Shown here piece after piece: positions 34,183-45,313 of a stretch of 64,000 bases of DNA. The notes below the pieces were generated by a model. The model saw nothing but the letters and a program-made list of their open reading frames with translations. It ran no database searches and had not been told where the DNA came from. A program made the translations under genes and the position numbers. The DNA lies in the NCBI GenBank assembly GCA_029204225.1, contig CM055102.1, positions 39,676,057-39,740,056 of the forward strand, in the 5' to 3' direction. Position 1 is the first letter of the stretch. Every line of letters begins with the position of its first letter. The stretch is from Diphasiastrum complanatum. Taxonomy: Eukaryota; Streptophyta; Lycopodiopsida; Lycopodiales; Lycopodiaceae.

Positions 34183-36790
34183 ATGATTGTAGCTTTAACA
34201 ATGGCAATGTTCCATTTGCATGTTGCTCTTCCGATGGAATGCACTCCAATTATTAAGAAAAATGCGAAAGTTGTAGAGAATGCTACAACAATAGTTAGAG
34301 AATTGATAATGAATAATCATATGAATATAGATTTGTGGGTGGATGGATCAATTTATCCTAACGATCCAGCTACCAATTTGTGTCTAGATTTTAAGTTCGT
34401 AACTCATCTTCTCATATATGTATGTGAAGGAAATAGCGGATTACTCGGATATTGTCAAAGGTTGCGAGATATTGGAATGCATAGCATATCTTGTCTGAAT
34501 CAACAATTACAGTTTGCTAATCAACAATTGCAACGTGCAAATCAACAATTGCTTCATTATGTGCAACACACTAGTGCTGAAAACAATGCACTCAAGAATG
34601 TTATGCCAAAGTTGAATGCTACTGTCACTACTCTTCGAGGATCAAACCAAGAAATGTTAGAATCCATGGAAAAGTTGCAATCCGAGAGTTTAAAATCTGT
34701 TGTTGATCTAAAAGTTATCAGTAAGGCAATAATGAAGAGGAAAAGAAAGAGAGTACCGATATTGATGACCTATCTACACATAGCAGCAATAAAAAAAAAA
34801 GAATCTGAACATTCAAGTATGTTGTCATCTAAACTGTTTATTTGATTTGTATATGTCATTTAAGTTTGATTTGCACTTTATAACATGGATTATTTATTTA
34901 TTAAACATAATGTGAGTTTCATATGTTTGTTGCAGATTATGTTTGGTGGCAAAGAACTATTTAACAAATCGTTTATGCATTGGATCATCTTTAAGTCATG
35001 TTTTACCAAGAAAGTCAGCAAAGAAAATGATAAAAAATGCTCGGTTTGAAAAAATGAAAAATGAAATTGTAGAGACTGTTTTGATTAAGGTTCAATCATA
35101 CTTGGATGCGAATGTGATACAAGGTGCATGTGATGTATCTGGAATTAACAGAAATGCTTATTCTACTTTTTTTAGAATACTTAAAGAAGCTTCTTCCCAA
35201 GTGATGGTGAAGAAAATTAATCTTCCGCGTCCATATCGGGTAAGATTAGCTAGAAATTTTTATAATGACGGAATGTTCAAAGTAGTTGGCCAACCACTTC
35301 ATATAACTGAATTATACAAATCAGAATATGGTGAGCTCAATTACAACGATTGCAAAAATATTTTCCTTGATATTGAAAATGTTCTAAAATATATTATTCG
35401 ATTCTATAAACTAGACGAATATCAAGTAAATGGAAATATCATTATTGTAATAAAATTAGATGAATCTGAAATCATCAAAGGTCAGAAGTTGGAACGTGTG
35501 AGTGTCACTTTGATGAACAAAATTTCAGATACAAATGATCAAACGTTTAATGTTCAATCGCCACATATGGTGGTTGGCGGCATTCCAGGTATACATTTCA
35601 ATTTTCATTTAGAATATCTATATTAACAATTCATACCTTGCCAGTTTTTATTGACATGTGATGCATTACTTGTTTCTCTACAGGTTTTGAAAGAGGACCA
35701 TAAAATACTATTATGGATATTTTCAAGAACAAACTATGGCGAGACTATAAAAAGACATTTGGAGGGTGAGAAATTTACAGTCGAAAACCATGGAAGTTTT
35801 CAAATTCAATGGCACCTTGCAGGGGATTTGAAAACATTAAAATGTATGTATAATGTCTCTCATGGGGCAACATCAAAGCATCCATGTCTTCATTGCATGA
35901 AGGATTGCTACAATATGAATTTGGGACAATCAACAAACACTGGCCCAACATGAGAAGGTGAAGATCCAAATATGAAAAGTGTTCTGCCAATTCCATTAAA
36001 ATATGTTCACATATGCACAATGCATGCTGAGGTTCGTATTATTGAAAAACTAATTTACCTGCATAATCTACTAGCATGGAATCACAAACCAGAGTCAGTG
36101 GCTAAAGCAGCAATTAGCAGGTTGGAAATACTTTTGTCAAATGCAGGACTACATAAAGGGAATGCCACAATTGAAAAAAGTGACAGACTCTAAAAAAAAA
36201 AGGAAACGTTCCTAATAAGCCATCAATTGGAGGTGCTAAAGCAAGAAGATTTTTATCCAATCACACATGCAAAGAATCAAGTGTCAGATACAAAATTTGG
36301 AGAGAAATTGTTCAAGCCACACGAACATTGGAAGAAAGTAATCGAGTGGAAAAGGGACAAGTGTGGACCAACTTAGACAAACTCATAGGTGCTATCAAGA
36401 AAGAAAACCTATCATCAGAAGATATGAGGACTTTGCAAAATCATTGCACCACATTTGTAAAATCTGTACATGATTGTTGGGGAAAAGACAACGTTACTCA
36501 TTACATGGTGCTAATCTATATCATTATCTGGTACTTTTCTCATTCAGGCTTATATTTTTTTCTATTGATGTAACTAATCAAAACTATTGCTTGCAACACA
36601 TCCTTCTTCATCATGCAACTTATTTTGCAAAGGAATATGGGAGCTTAAGTATCTGATCATCACAAGGCATGGAAAAATCTCATTGGCAAGCAAGGGGAGC
36701 ATTTCATAGAGAAACAAATCATGAAGGTCACAATTCAAGAAATAAATATTTAGTTTAACTTTTTCAGTGGTTTTACAGAAGAGCACAATT
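34183..36790 (+). pseudogene. Transposase-like gene of a DNA transposon, broken
   Basis: Plus frames in order. At 34183-34845 there is a coiled-coil-rich N-terminal part with repeated NQQLQ units. At 34943-35626, with intron-like DNA before it, lie QGACDVSGINRNAYSTFFRI and VIKLDESEIIKGQKLERVSV. At 35651-35953 lie IQWHLAGDLKTLKCMYNVSH and a CX2C in KHPCLHCMKDCY. At 35972-36193 lies CTMHAEVRIIEKLIYLHNLL. At 36240-36770 lie FKPHEHWKKVIEWKR, a segment with HDCWGKDNVTHYM, HHATYFAKEYGSLSI, then MEKSHWQARGAFHRETNHEG. The arrangement (D...GD.K.L...CX2C...E) resembles RNase-H-fold transposases widespread in eukaryotes, but I cannot name the superfamily. Stops at 35951, 36191 and 36656 show decay. Confidence 0.5.
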
Positions 36791-36901
36791 TAGATATCAA
36801 GCTAAAAACTCGCCAAGTATTCCGATATTTAGAAAGGCATTCAAATTCATTACAAAAGAGAGATCCTTGTAATATATCAAAAATCTATTACAGAAAATTA
36901 T

Positions 36902-38297
36902 TTAATTATCATCATCATCCTCTTCAAGATTCAGACAGATGGTATTGTCATGAAGGAATAATCTCCTTTCACATGGATTCAAAAATTCTAAATTTTTCCT
37001 CTTGCTAATATCAATGTAACCCAAATAAAGGGCCATTGTTGAATAAACTTTTGGTAGTCTCATTGGGAGTATAACCCAATATTTTAATAGCCAAATCTCT
37101 CTTCGCAAAAATTACTTTATATGTTCATCTTGCGTACTTATGGCCTCCTAAACAAACTGATAATGATTTGATGGCCATAATGACAGTGGCTGCATATGGA
37201 TTATAAGATGAATGATATATACAAATCTTATTATTTTAAAAGTTTTTCAAATAATGAGATAGAGAAACATCTTTTCTCCTGGCTGATACACCTTGGACGC
37301 CTCCATGTCTTATACCAAAGGCATCTATTTCAATAACATCTTGTAAACGAAAAAAGAAAATAAATTTAGAATGATACATAAACTGCAAACTTAATAAGAA
37401 AACTGAACAATATCAATACGAATAAGAAATAAGAAAATTGAACAATATCAATACCAATATAATATCTACTTACTAGATCATAATCATCGTAATCAATGAC
37501 GTTTGTTCTGTTGATGTCATGCCCTCCAATGGCCTCTACATCTTCGGAGGGGATATATCTAGCCCTAGGGGGATATCTTTTTTGAAATTCCAAAAATTCC
37601 TCCTCTGTAGGCAAAGTCTTTTCATAGACTTTAGATTTTTCAATCATGGCTTCCAAGGCCTCATTTCCAGATTTCCAATTGCCATCTTTATCATAATCTA
37701 TCTCACTTTCAAGGTCATCATATGAGTAATCAACAATGTCATAAAATTCTGATAAATTTTGAGCAAAAATTGAGAGGATTTCATCCTCTCTCAGATTCAA
37801 TACATCTTCTATATCATTAAATGAAATACAACATTCATTATTTATAAAATATAAAGGAACATCGAGTAGAGTATTGATTAACAGAAGATGCAGATGGAAG
37901 AGAATCAGAAAGGATTATAGAACGAGGGAGAGTTTTTTTATAATCTGAAACCATAGAAGCTTCAGCTTCAACCCCTATATCAGTATCTGCATCATTTACA
38001 TCAACTGGAGCAGGTGCAGATGCTTCGATCAATGGGGCGACATATTCTTTTGTGAATATCACAATATATATTTCTTTTGAAATGGTCATGCAGGTTAGAG
38101 TACTTTCTATTGTATTTATGCTTAGAGGATGGTTGGGAATGTAAAAGGTCCTGAAAATGAACAAAACAAAAATTATCTATATTCATGACATGAGTACTAA
38201 TAATCTGAAAAAAATTATCAAGATAAGAAATTAAATTATAACGATTCTCATAAACTAGTCTATCGATATCGAAGAGAGCAAAAAAAAATACTAGCAA
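36902..38297 (-). pseudogene. Unknown transposon-borne gene, convergent to the transposase-like gene
   Basis: Minus strand, probably spliced. Upstream pieces include KEYVAPLIEASAPAPVDVND and GVEAEASMVSDYKKTLPRSI. The main open piece (37800-37366) has MNLREDEILSIFAQNLSEFY, DIVDYSYDDLESEIDYDKDG, KTLPTEEEFLEFQKRYPPRA and DINRTNVIDYDDYD, after which an intron donor-like site follows. Lower pieces read DAFGIRHGGVQGVSARREKM and LYLGYIDISKRKNLEFLNPC. The protein is acidic, with no motif I can assign. Related sequence lies at 29601-30340, and perhaps 46436-47654. Confidence 0.45.
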
Positions 38298-38391
38298 AAT
38301 ACTCTAATTTGTCAAATGGAATGTAACTGGTATTAAAAAAATCCATAAGTTTGTCATCTGAGGCCATGGAGGAACTAGCCATATTGAATCT

Positions 38392-38581
38392 AATATCGGT
38401 TCAACGCGTCAAATAAATATCGGAAGAGGAATAAAGCAAAGTGCGCGCGCTCATCCGATATGGTAAGGCCGAGGATGAAATTTTTCGAAAAGCACTGGTC
38501 AAAAGTGGCTGATATCGATTCAGCGTGCCTGAATGAATACGAGCATGCACAGCAAGGGATGGCGCTCGTCGATTCGATATC
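38392..38581. repeat. Two inverted-repeat modules of about 71 bp
   Basis: Module 1 (38392-38461): AATATCGGTTCAACGCGT, 35-base spacer, GCGCGCTCATCCGATAT. Module 2 (38511-38581): GATATCGATTCAGCGTGC, 33-base spacer, GCGCTCGTCGATTCGATATC. The arms are reverse complements of each other within a few mismatches. The spacers are unrelated in sequence. Confidence 0.75.
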
Positions 38582-39089
38582 GGAAGAATGAAGAAAAACA
38601 AAAAGTCCAGAGAGTTTAGAATAAAAGATTATGGAATCGAAATATGGAAAGTGGTGCACATATTTATAGCCAATTCCTGTTGATCACAGCCATACATTTG
38701 TCAAATAACGAATAGTGATTTACAGCCTGTATTTATCCACCAATCAGAATGAGACTAATTTGTACCTACGCCGAAATACATTAACTAGTCTAGTACTAGA
38801 TTCAACGAATCATCATTAGCCCTGCGCTGGAATACATTAAATAGACAATCACTAGCCTCCTAGAATAATCATTAAAAAAATTATAAACAATTAATTAATG
38901 GATATCATTGAAAAACGTGAACGAGGAGAAATATTACAATCTCTCGTCCTATTTAAGCACCGTAAAGACAAAAAATTTTCTTTTGAGATAATGTTCATTC
39001 AAAACATTTTCATAAATCTTTCATTATGCGTTCTAGTATGATTTTTCTGCGTATGGGATATCGGATTAGCGTGCATGGCAGACGATGTA

Positions 39090-39442
39090 TTTGTTACATT
39101 TGGACTGCACATGTCGAATCGCTATTCTAGGACCACCCATATACAAAAAATACTGGAACTCTTTCCAGTACCAAATGCAAAAGCATACTCAAAGCTGAAA
39201 ATGGTCGATGTAGAGGTATAAATTTTTCAATATCGGTTCGACGCGCCCTTGTAGTTATTGATTGGTTTATTTTTCCAACGTGTGCGCTGATCCGATATTC
39301 AATCAAAAAAATTTGATATCGGTTCGACGCGCGTTTGTTTCCGTTGTAAATTTTATTCTTACATCCTGCGCGTTGATTCGATATCTCATAATGTTCAAAT
39401 TTAGATTCTACAGTCCTCCTAGCAGGTTGATTCTGTCAGTTG
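39090..39442 (+). pseudogene. Ulp1/C48-like protease fragment, 5' side of the copia insertion
   Basis: The plus strand reads TTHIQKILELFPVPNAKAYS and KLKMVDVE, an intron-like stretch (39218-39412) holding two 71-bp modules, then a short exon reading DSVSCG that ends where the copia LTR begins. The same pieces occur uninterrupted in the copy at 48761-49200. DCVSCG there aligns with the Cys end of the Ulp1 catalytic domain. The first half (His and Asp region) is not recognisable in this copy except for a degenerate LHLDC. Confidence 0.55.
39229..39385. repeat. Two further inverted-repeat modules of 71 bp
   Basis: Module 3 (39229-39299): AATATCGGTTCGACGCGC, 35-base spacer, GTGCGCTGATCCGATATT. 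Module 4 (39315-39385): GATATCGGTTCGACGCGC, 35-base spacer, GCGCGTTGATTCGATATC. They lie within what reads as an intron of the Ulp1-like gene. A decayed equivalent sits at 49020 to about 49090. Confidence 0.8.
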
Positions 39443-39447
39443 TGGTT
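39443..39447. repeat. Target-site duplication TGGTT (left)
   Basis: TGGTT at 39443-39447 is repeated at 45309-45313, flanking the intact copia element. Confidence 0.95.
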
Positions 39448-40100
39448 TGTGAAAAATTGTCAACTAGTAGTATTTTCCTAACTTGAGATTTTGTAGGCCT
39501 ATGGCCAAATAAAAGTTAGAGATAGGTTCATACATGTATGTAGAGGCCCAAAGTATGTGTACACTACTTTTGAGGTCACATTAATTAGAGGAGGTCGAGT
39601 GTGGAGCTCTTCTATTGGCTCATAATTTGGTGCATTCCTATTTGACCAAATTTCTAGGTATATGGGTGAATCCTATTGGACCCCAATTTTAGCCTATCAT
39701 AAGACAAGTGGCCAAGAGGCACTATGGCTGCTATAAATAGCCATCTCCACGAGTATGTACACATCTCATTTTCATTCTATTGAATGAATGTTATGCTCTT
39801 TGAAGGTCCATCTTCTTCTCTCTCACTTTTTTGTTCATATCTTGCATTCTAGCCACTAGAATTGTGATTTCTTTGTTGCTATGGCTTCACACGTGTGAAA
39901 TGCAGGTTGTAGGCTCTGAAGTACGGACAGGGACAGCAAGTTTCTGTTTGTGGAAGCTTATGATCAGATTTTGATGTTTAGTTGATGTTTAGTATGCTTA
40001 ACATCACAATTTCTATCATTTTTTCAATCTAGATGTGCATAACTTCCATGGCCAAGATCTTTATGAAACTTTAGCATCTTTTGGATCTGAGTTTTTCACA
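39448..40100 (+). repeat. 5' LTR of the intact copia element
   Basis: TGTGAAAAATTG ... GTTTTTCACA, 653 bp. TATAAATA at 39732-39739 is the likely promoter box. No difference from the 3' LTR was seen in a base-by-base reading. Confidence 0.95.
39732..39739 (+). promoter_or_regulatory. TATA box of the copia LTR
   Basis: TATAAATA in the middle of the LTR, repeated at 44940-44947 in the 3' LTR and conserved in the diverged LTR at 2931-3542. Confidence 0.7.
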
Positions 40101-40112
40101 TGGTATCAGAGC
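40101..40112 (+). other. Primer-binding site of the intact copia element
   Basis: TGGTATCAGAGC directly follows the LTR terminus CACA. It is complementary to plant initiator-Met tRNA, as is usual in plant copia elements. Confidence 0.95.
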
Positions 40113-40709
40113 ATTAGGCGGCCAAATGTGCAGGTTTTGCCAGATTTAGAAGAGATTTGTGGGCGAGTTTGCTTTTGTAGCATTCCAATCAAGTTTCTAG
40201 CTAAAAATCTTGTTGATTTATGTGTAGAAATTGGATCTTTGTGATCAAAACATCATTTGTATGCATTTCAATTGAAGTAGGGCGAATTCCCTCTGTACTT
40301 ATCAGAATAAGGAGACAAAAATTGTTTTGGAAAGAGGGAGATGCAAGATCCAACAAGATCCTATTAGTTTTCCATTCTAGCATATAGTTTTTTGATTCAA
40401 TTTCTTGCTTCTTCATGTCAAAAACTTCAAAATTGATGTAACCCTCTGATTTTCAGTTTGCTGAATGATTCAAGAGTGTATTTCAATCTTAGGAGTGAGG
40501 GAAAAGCAAGTATATTGAGGTTTGGTCTTGGTTTGATCAAGAAATCATAAAACTAGTGGCTAAAATTAAGGAAAAAGTGAGGAAAAGAGAGAAAAAGTAA
40601 GGTTTTAGGTTCCAAATCTTTGTGATTTCTTCTTGTGTTTCATTTGTTGATTCAAGAGAGTGCTTAGTGCATTGGAACAGGTCAAAGATCAGAGATCAAT
40701 CATTGCAAC

Positions 40710-43700
40710 ATGGCTACAAATGGAGGCTACATGTTGGAAAGCAATGATAGGCTTACCTCCCTCAACTATTCTACTTGGAAAGTAAGGATGGAGTCTTTGC
40801 TTGAGATGAATGAGTTGATGGATATTGTTGTAGGTGTGGAGGAGAGACCTTTGGCACCTCAAGAACAATTGAGGTATGACAAGAGGGCAAAGAAAGCCCT
40901 TCACATGATCAAGATGAATGTGACAAATGAGCTTATCAAAGAGGTTGGTAAGTGCACATCATCTAGTGAAGCTTGGGAAGCCTTGAAGAAGGTTTATGAA
41001 TCCAAGTCTACTTCTAGAGTGTTGACTTTAAGAAGGCAAATCTTTTTTTGTATGCAAAAGAAGAGTGAGAATGGACATGCTTTTGTTTTGAGAGTTAAAG
41101 CATTGAATGATGAGTTAGCATGCATTAATGATGGCATAAATAATGAGGAGCTTGTTCAAGTGATTCTCAATGGCTTGTTGGATGATCATGCTAATCTTGT
41201 TCAAAGTTATGCTATCCAGAAATGTTTACCAAGTGTTGGAGACTTGCAAGAGGTCTTGTTGGCTGAAGAATTCAGGTTGCAAGCAAGAGTGGGAGCATCT
41301 TCTACATCTCAAGGAGGAGAAGAGGAGGCAATGTTCTCTAAAGGCAAGTTCAAGGGCAAAGGTAAAAGCAATTGGTCTAAAGGGCAAGACCAAGGTGAGC
41401 ACTCTACTTTTGGCAAAAAGAAGGATAGATCTAAGCTAAAATGTTTCTATTGTGGAGTCAAAGGGCATTTTGCTAGTGATTGTTTTAAGAAAAAGAGGGA
41501 TCAAGGGGAAAAGCAAACCAATCTAACTATTGATGAGGGTGGGGATGAGCTTCTTTCAAATGATGCTTTTGTTATGTCATCTTGCTTGTTGGCTAATCAT
41601 GGAGACATTGATCCTTGGTGGATTGATAGTGGAGCCACTTCTCATATGACATATCATAAAGAGTATTTTTCATCTTTAATGGCATTTGATGGTGATAGGA
41701 AGGTAATCTATACCGCAAATGATGGTGAGTGTGCAATCAAGGGGATTGGCACAATTCCTATTTCACTTTCTACAAATAGGAATATAGAATTGAAAGATGT
41801 TTTGCTCATTCCATCCATTACCAAGAACTTACTTAGTGTAAGCCAAATGCTTGACAAAGGATTCAAAGTTGAGTTTGATGGTGATGCTTGCTTGATCAAA
41901 AAGGGGTGTAGTATCATTGCAAAAGGGAAAAGGCAAGGGAAATTGTTCAAGCTTGATGCATGTGTTGTTGCTAACCAAGTTGGATGCATGGCAAATGAAC
42001 AAATGTCAATTCAAGAGGTATGGCATAAAAGGATGGGACATCTCAACTACAAGGCCTTGGAGGTAATAGCCAAAAAGGAGGTAGTAAGGGGACTTCCCAA
42101 GTCTCTTACTTGCTTGAATCATGTTTGTGAAGAATGTGCTTTGTCTAAATCACATAGATTGCCATATACTAGATCTATATCTAGATCTAAGATGCCTTTT
42201 TCTCTCTTGCATTCGGATATTCATGGTGTTACTACAATTAGCAATGGAGGTGCTAAGATGTATGTAACTTTCATTGATGATTTTAGTAGATTTTGTTGGG
42301 TTTATCTACTAAAGAGCAAGGATGAGGTGTTTGATGTGTTTGTCAAGTTCAAAGTTGCTATTGAGACTCAATTTACAACCAAAATCAAATGCTTGAGGAG
42401 CGACAATGGTGGTGAATACATTTCTAACAAATTCAAAGCCTTTTGCGATGAGCATGGGATCAAGAGGGAGTACACATGTCCAAGAACACCACAACAAAAT
42501 GGAGTGGCCGAGAGGAAGAATAGAACCTTGTGTGAGAGTGCAAAGGCAATGAGATTGAATGCTAATCTTCCTAAACCTTTTTGGAGTGATGCTTTGTTGT
42601 GTGCAAATTTCCTATGCAATAGATGGCCAAGTGTTGTATTGGAAGGAAAAACCCCTTTTGAAGCTTTGTTTGGTACGAAGCCTAATGTCAAGTTTCTAAG
42701 AACTTTTGGATGCATTTGCTACTTCAACATTACTCTTGATGATAGAACTAAGGAGGATCCATCTTCAAGAAAGGGCATTTTTGTTGGTTATAGTGAAGTA
42801 AGCAAAGCATATAGGATTTATGTTCCTTCAATCAAGAAAGTGTTCACAAGTAGGGATGTCATTTTTGATGAAGGTAACATTCCAAAAGTTGTTTCAAGTG
42901 ATGATGGTGTTGTTGCAACTAATGTGCTTGATGACAATGGAGTTGATGACACATTGGATGTGGATGTTGAAGAAGCCTCTTCAAGTCAAATTCCAAGGAG
43001 AACTCCAAGGCATAAAGTGAAACCCTCAAGGCTCACTTATGATGGCAAAGGTAAGCAAGTGGTGGATGGATCCAACTATGCTTTCCTAACTTCTTTTGAT
43101 GTACCTTCATGTGTAGATGAAGCAAGGCAAGAAGAGGAATGGATCCAAGCAATGGATCTTGAGTTTGAAGCACTTATGAAGAACAACACATGGAGATTGG
43201 TGGAGCTTCCAAAGGGCAAAAGTGCAATTGGATGCAAATGGATCTTCAAGGTAAAGACAAATCAAGATGGATCTATCAACAAGTTCAAGGCAAGGTTGGT
43301 GGCTAAAGGTTATGCTCAAGAGCATGGCATTGACTATGAGGAAACCTTTGCACCCGTGGCAAAGATGGTGAGCATAAGAGTAATCATTTCCCTTGCAACT
43401 CTTTATGGATGGGATCTTTGGCAATTAGACATTTCTAATGCTTTCTTGAATGGTGATCTTGAAGAGGAAGTCTACATGGAGCAACCCGAGAGCTATGTTT
43501 CTCATAGCAAGCCTAATCATGTGTGTTTTCTACAAAAAAGTTTGTATGGTCTTAAGCAAGCACCAAGGAGTTGGTATGCTAGGCTTAACTCTTTTCTACT
43601 TTCTCAAAACTTCACTATGAGTGAGTATGATCATTCACTTTACTTTAGAATTAGTGCTAATGATGTTACAATCCTTCTAATTTATGTGGATGACATTATT

Positions 43701-44660
43701 TTAAGTGGAGGGAACAAGGAAGATATAGAAGATATCAAGAAAGCACTAAAAAAGGAATTTGAAGTGCATGATCTTGGTCTTTTGAGCTATATCTTAGGAA
43801 TAGAAGTAATTAGAACTTCTCAAATCACTTTTATTTCACAAGAGAAGTATGCTATTTCTATTCTCAATAGATTTCATATGGTAGATGCAAATCCTATTGA
43901 TACACCTATGGAATCACATGTAAAGCTAACTATAAGAGGTAATGAAAGATCCTTCGAGGACATTACTCTCTATAGGAAGCTAATAGGTTCTCTTATATAT
44001 CTAACCATCACAAGACCTGATTTATCTTATTGTGTTGGTAGATTAAGCCAATTCATGCAAGATCCTAGCATAGAACATTGGAAACTAGGAAAGAGGATCT
44101 TGAGATACATCTCGGGAACAAAAGATTTTGGCATTGTTTATAGAGGCTCATCACCTAACTTATTTGGTTTTTCAGATTCAGATTTTGCAGGAGACCTTAT
44201 GGATAGAAAATCCATAAATGCACATGCTATTTTCATAGGTGATGGAGCTATCTCATGGATGTCGAAGAAACAAGCAACTATATCACTTTCTTCTAGTGAG
44301 GCCGAGTACAAAGCTTTGACATCATGCACAAAGGAGATGGTGTGGATCAAGAGGATGATTATGGAGCTTCATTTGCTGGATTTTTCAGAGAGTCCAATCA
44401 TCTTTTGTGACAACCTTTCAGCCCAAAGTCTAGCAAGCAATCCGGTTTTCCATGCAAGGAGCAAACATATCGAGGTGGCTTACCATTTTGTGAGAGAACA
44501 AGTGTTGGCAAAAGAGATCAAGCTTGAACATGTCCCATCAAAGGAATGTGTGGCTGATATCTTTACCAAAGCATTGGGAAAGGACTTATTTTTCAAGCAT
44601 AGAACAAGTCTTGGTGTACTTTCTAAATCTATGCTAAAACTAGTTGAAGAGGGAGTGTGA
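40710..44660 (+). CDS. gag-pol: Copia gag-pol polyprotein, intact
   Basis: 1316 codons without interruption, starting MATNGGYMLESNDRLTSLNY about 600 bp after the primer site. Domains: gag to about residue 240; zinc knuckle CFYCGVKGHFASDC (245-258); aspartic protease WWIDSGATSHMT with catalytic Asp 306; gag-pre-integrase VWHKRMGHLNYKAL (about 437); integrase core with LLHSDIHG, FIDDFSRFCW, LRSDNGGEYIS and TPQQNGVAERKNRTL; reverse transcriptase from WKLVE..-type start through KSLYGLKQAPRSWYARL to the YVDD box (992-995); RNase H with LSSSEAEYKAL near the end; terminus LKLVEEGV. All catalytic residues I can check are present. The stop codon lies inside the first bases of the 3' LTR, and the polypurine tract is coding sequence. 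Confidence 0.98.
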   Translation: MATNGGYMLESNDRLTSLNYSTWKVRMESLLEMNELMDIVVGVEERPLAPQEQLRYDKRAKKALHMIKMNVTNELIKEVGKCTSSSEAWEALKKVYESKSTSRVLTLRRQIFFCMQKKSENGHAFVLRVKALNDELACINDGINNEELVQVILNGLLDDHANLVQSYAIQKCLPSVGDLQEVLLAEEFRLQARVGASSTSQGGEEEAMFSKGKFKGKGKSNWSKGQDQGEHSTFGKKKDRSKLKCFYCGVKGHFASDCFKKKRDQGEKQTNLTIDEGGDELLSNDAFVMSSCLLANHGDIDPWWIDSGATSHMTYHKEYFSSLMAFDGDRKVIYTANDGECAIKGIGTIPISLSTNRNIELKDVLLIPSITKNLLSVSQMLDKGFKVEFDGDACLIKKGCSIIAKGKRQGKLFKLDACVVANQVGCMANEQMSIQEVWHKRMGHLNYKALEVIAKKEVVRGLPKSLTCLNHVCEECALSKSHRLPYTRSISRSKMPFSLLHSDIHGVTTISNGGAKMYVTFIDDFSRFCWVYLLKSKDEVFDVFVKFKVAIETQFTTKIKCLRSDNGGEYISNKFKAFCDEHGIKREYTCPRTPQQNGVAERKNRTLCESAKAMRLNANLPKPFWSDALLCANFLCNRWPSVVLEGKTPFEALFGTKPNVKFLRTFGCICYFNITLDDRTKEDPSSRKGIFVGYSEVSKAYRIYVPSIKKVFTSRDVIFDEGNIPKVVSSDDGVVATNVLDDNGVDDTLDVDVEEASSSQIPRRTPRHKVKPSRLTYDGKGKQVVDGSNYAFLTSFDVPSCVDEARQEEEWIQAMDLEFEALMKNNTWRLVELPKGKSAIGCKWIFKVKTNQDGSINKFKARLVAKGYAQEHGIDYEETFAPVAKMVSIRVIISLATLYGWDLWQLDISNAFLNGDLEEEVYMEQPESYVSHSKPNHVCFLQKSLYGLKQAPRSWYARLNSFLLSQNFTMSEYDHSLYFRISANDVTILLIYVDDIILSGGNKEDIEDIKKALKKEFEVHDLGLLSYILGIEVIRTSQITFISQEKYAISILNRFHMVDANPIDTPMESHVKLTIRGNERSFEDITLYRKLIGSLIYLTITRPDLSYCVGRLSQFMQDPSIEHWKLGKRILRYISGTKDFGIVYRGSSPNLFGFSDSDFAGDLMDRKSINAHAIFIGDGAISWMSKKQATISLSSSEAEYKALTSCTKEMVWIKRMIMELHLLDFSESPIIFCDNLSAQSLASNPVFHARSKHIEVAYHFVREQVLAKEIKLEHVPSKECVADIFTKALGKDLFFKHRTSLGVLSKSMLKLVEEGV

Positions 44661-45308
44661 AAAATTGTCAACTAGTAGTATTTTCCTAACTTGAGATTTT
44701 GTAGGCCTATGGCCAAATAAAAGTTAGAGATAGGTTCATACATGTATGTAGAGGCCCAAAGTATGTGTACACTACTTTTGAGGTCACATTAATTAGAGGA
44801 GGTCGAGTGTGGAGCTCTTCTATTGGCTCATAATTTGGTGCATTCCTATTTGACCAAATTTCTAGGTATATGGGTGAATCCTATTGGACCCCAATTTTAG
44901 CCTATCATAAGACAAGTGGCCAAGAGGCACTATGGCTGCTATAAATAGCCATCTCCACGAGTATGTACACATCTCATTTTCATTCTATTGAATGAATGTT
45001 ATGCTCTTTGAAGGTCCATCTTCTTCTCTCTCACTTTTTTGTTCATATCTTGCATTCTAGCCACTAGAATTGTGATTTCTTTGTTGCTATGGCTTCACAC
45101 GTGTGAAATGCAGGTTGTAGGCTCTGAAGTACGGACAGGGACAGCAAGTTTCTGTTTGTGGAAGCTTATGATCAGATTTTGATGTTTAGTTGATGTTTAG
45201 TATGCTTAACATCACAATTTCTATCATTTTTTCAATCTAGATGTGCATAACTTCCATGGCCAAGATCTTTATGAAACTTTAGCATCTTTTGGATCTGAGT
45301 TTTTCACA
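44656..45308 (+). repeat. 3' LTR of the intact copia element
   Basis: 653 bp, reads the same as the 5' LTR. Preceded by the polypurine GAAGAGGGAG and followed by TGGTT. Confidence 0.95.
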
Positions 45309-45313
45309 TGGTT

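Larger units (their letters stand above)
39448..45308 (+). mobile_element. Full-length, apparently intact Ty1/copia retrotransposon
   Basis: 5861 bp with 653-bp LTRs at 39448-40100 and 44656-45308 that I read as identical. Primer site TGGTATCAGAGC at 40101. Single 1316-codon gag-pol ORF. Polypurine GAAGAGGGA just before the 3' LTR. TSD TGGTT. All structural parts for transposition are present, so it inserted very recently and may be active. Decayed members of the same or a related lineage are at 2931, 7616-8923 and 27585-29600. Confidence 0.97.

Noticed and set aside
38392-39385. CRISPR-like array
   Set aside because: The repeats are inverted pairs, not uniform direct repeats with regular unique spacers, and the DNA is a plant nuclear genome.
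40101-40709. Separate upstream ORFs of the copia leader (for example 40035-40244)
   Set aside because: Short frames crossing the LTR end; the leader of this lineage is non-coding before the gag start at 40710.
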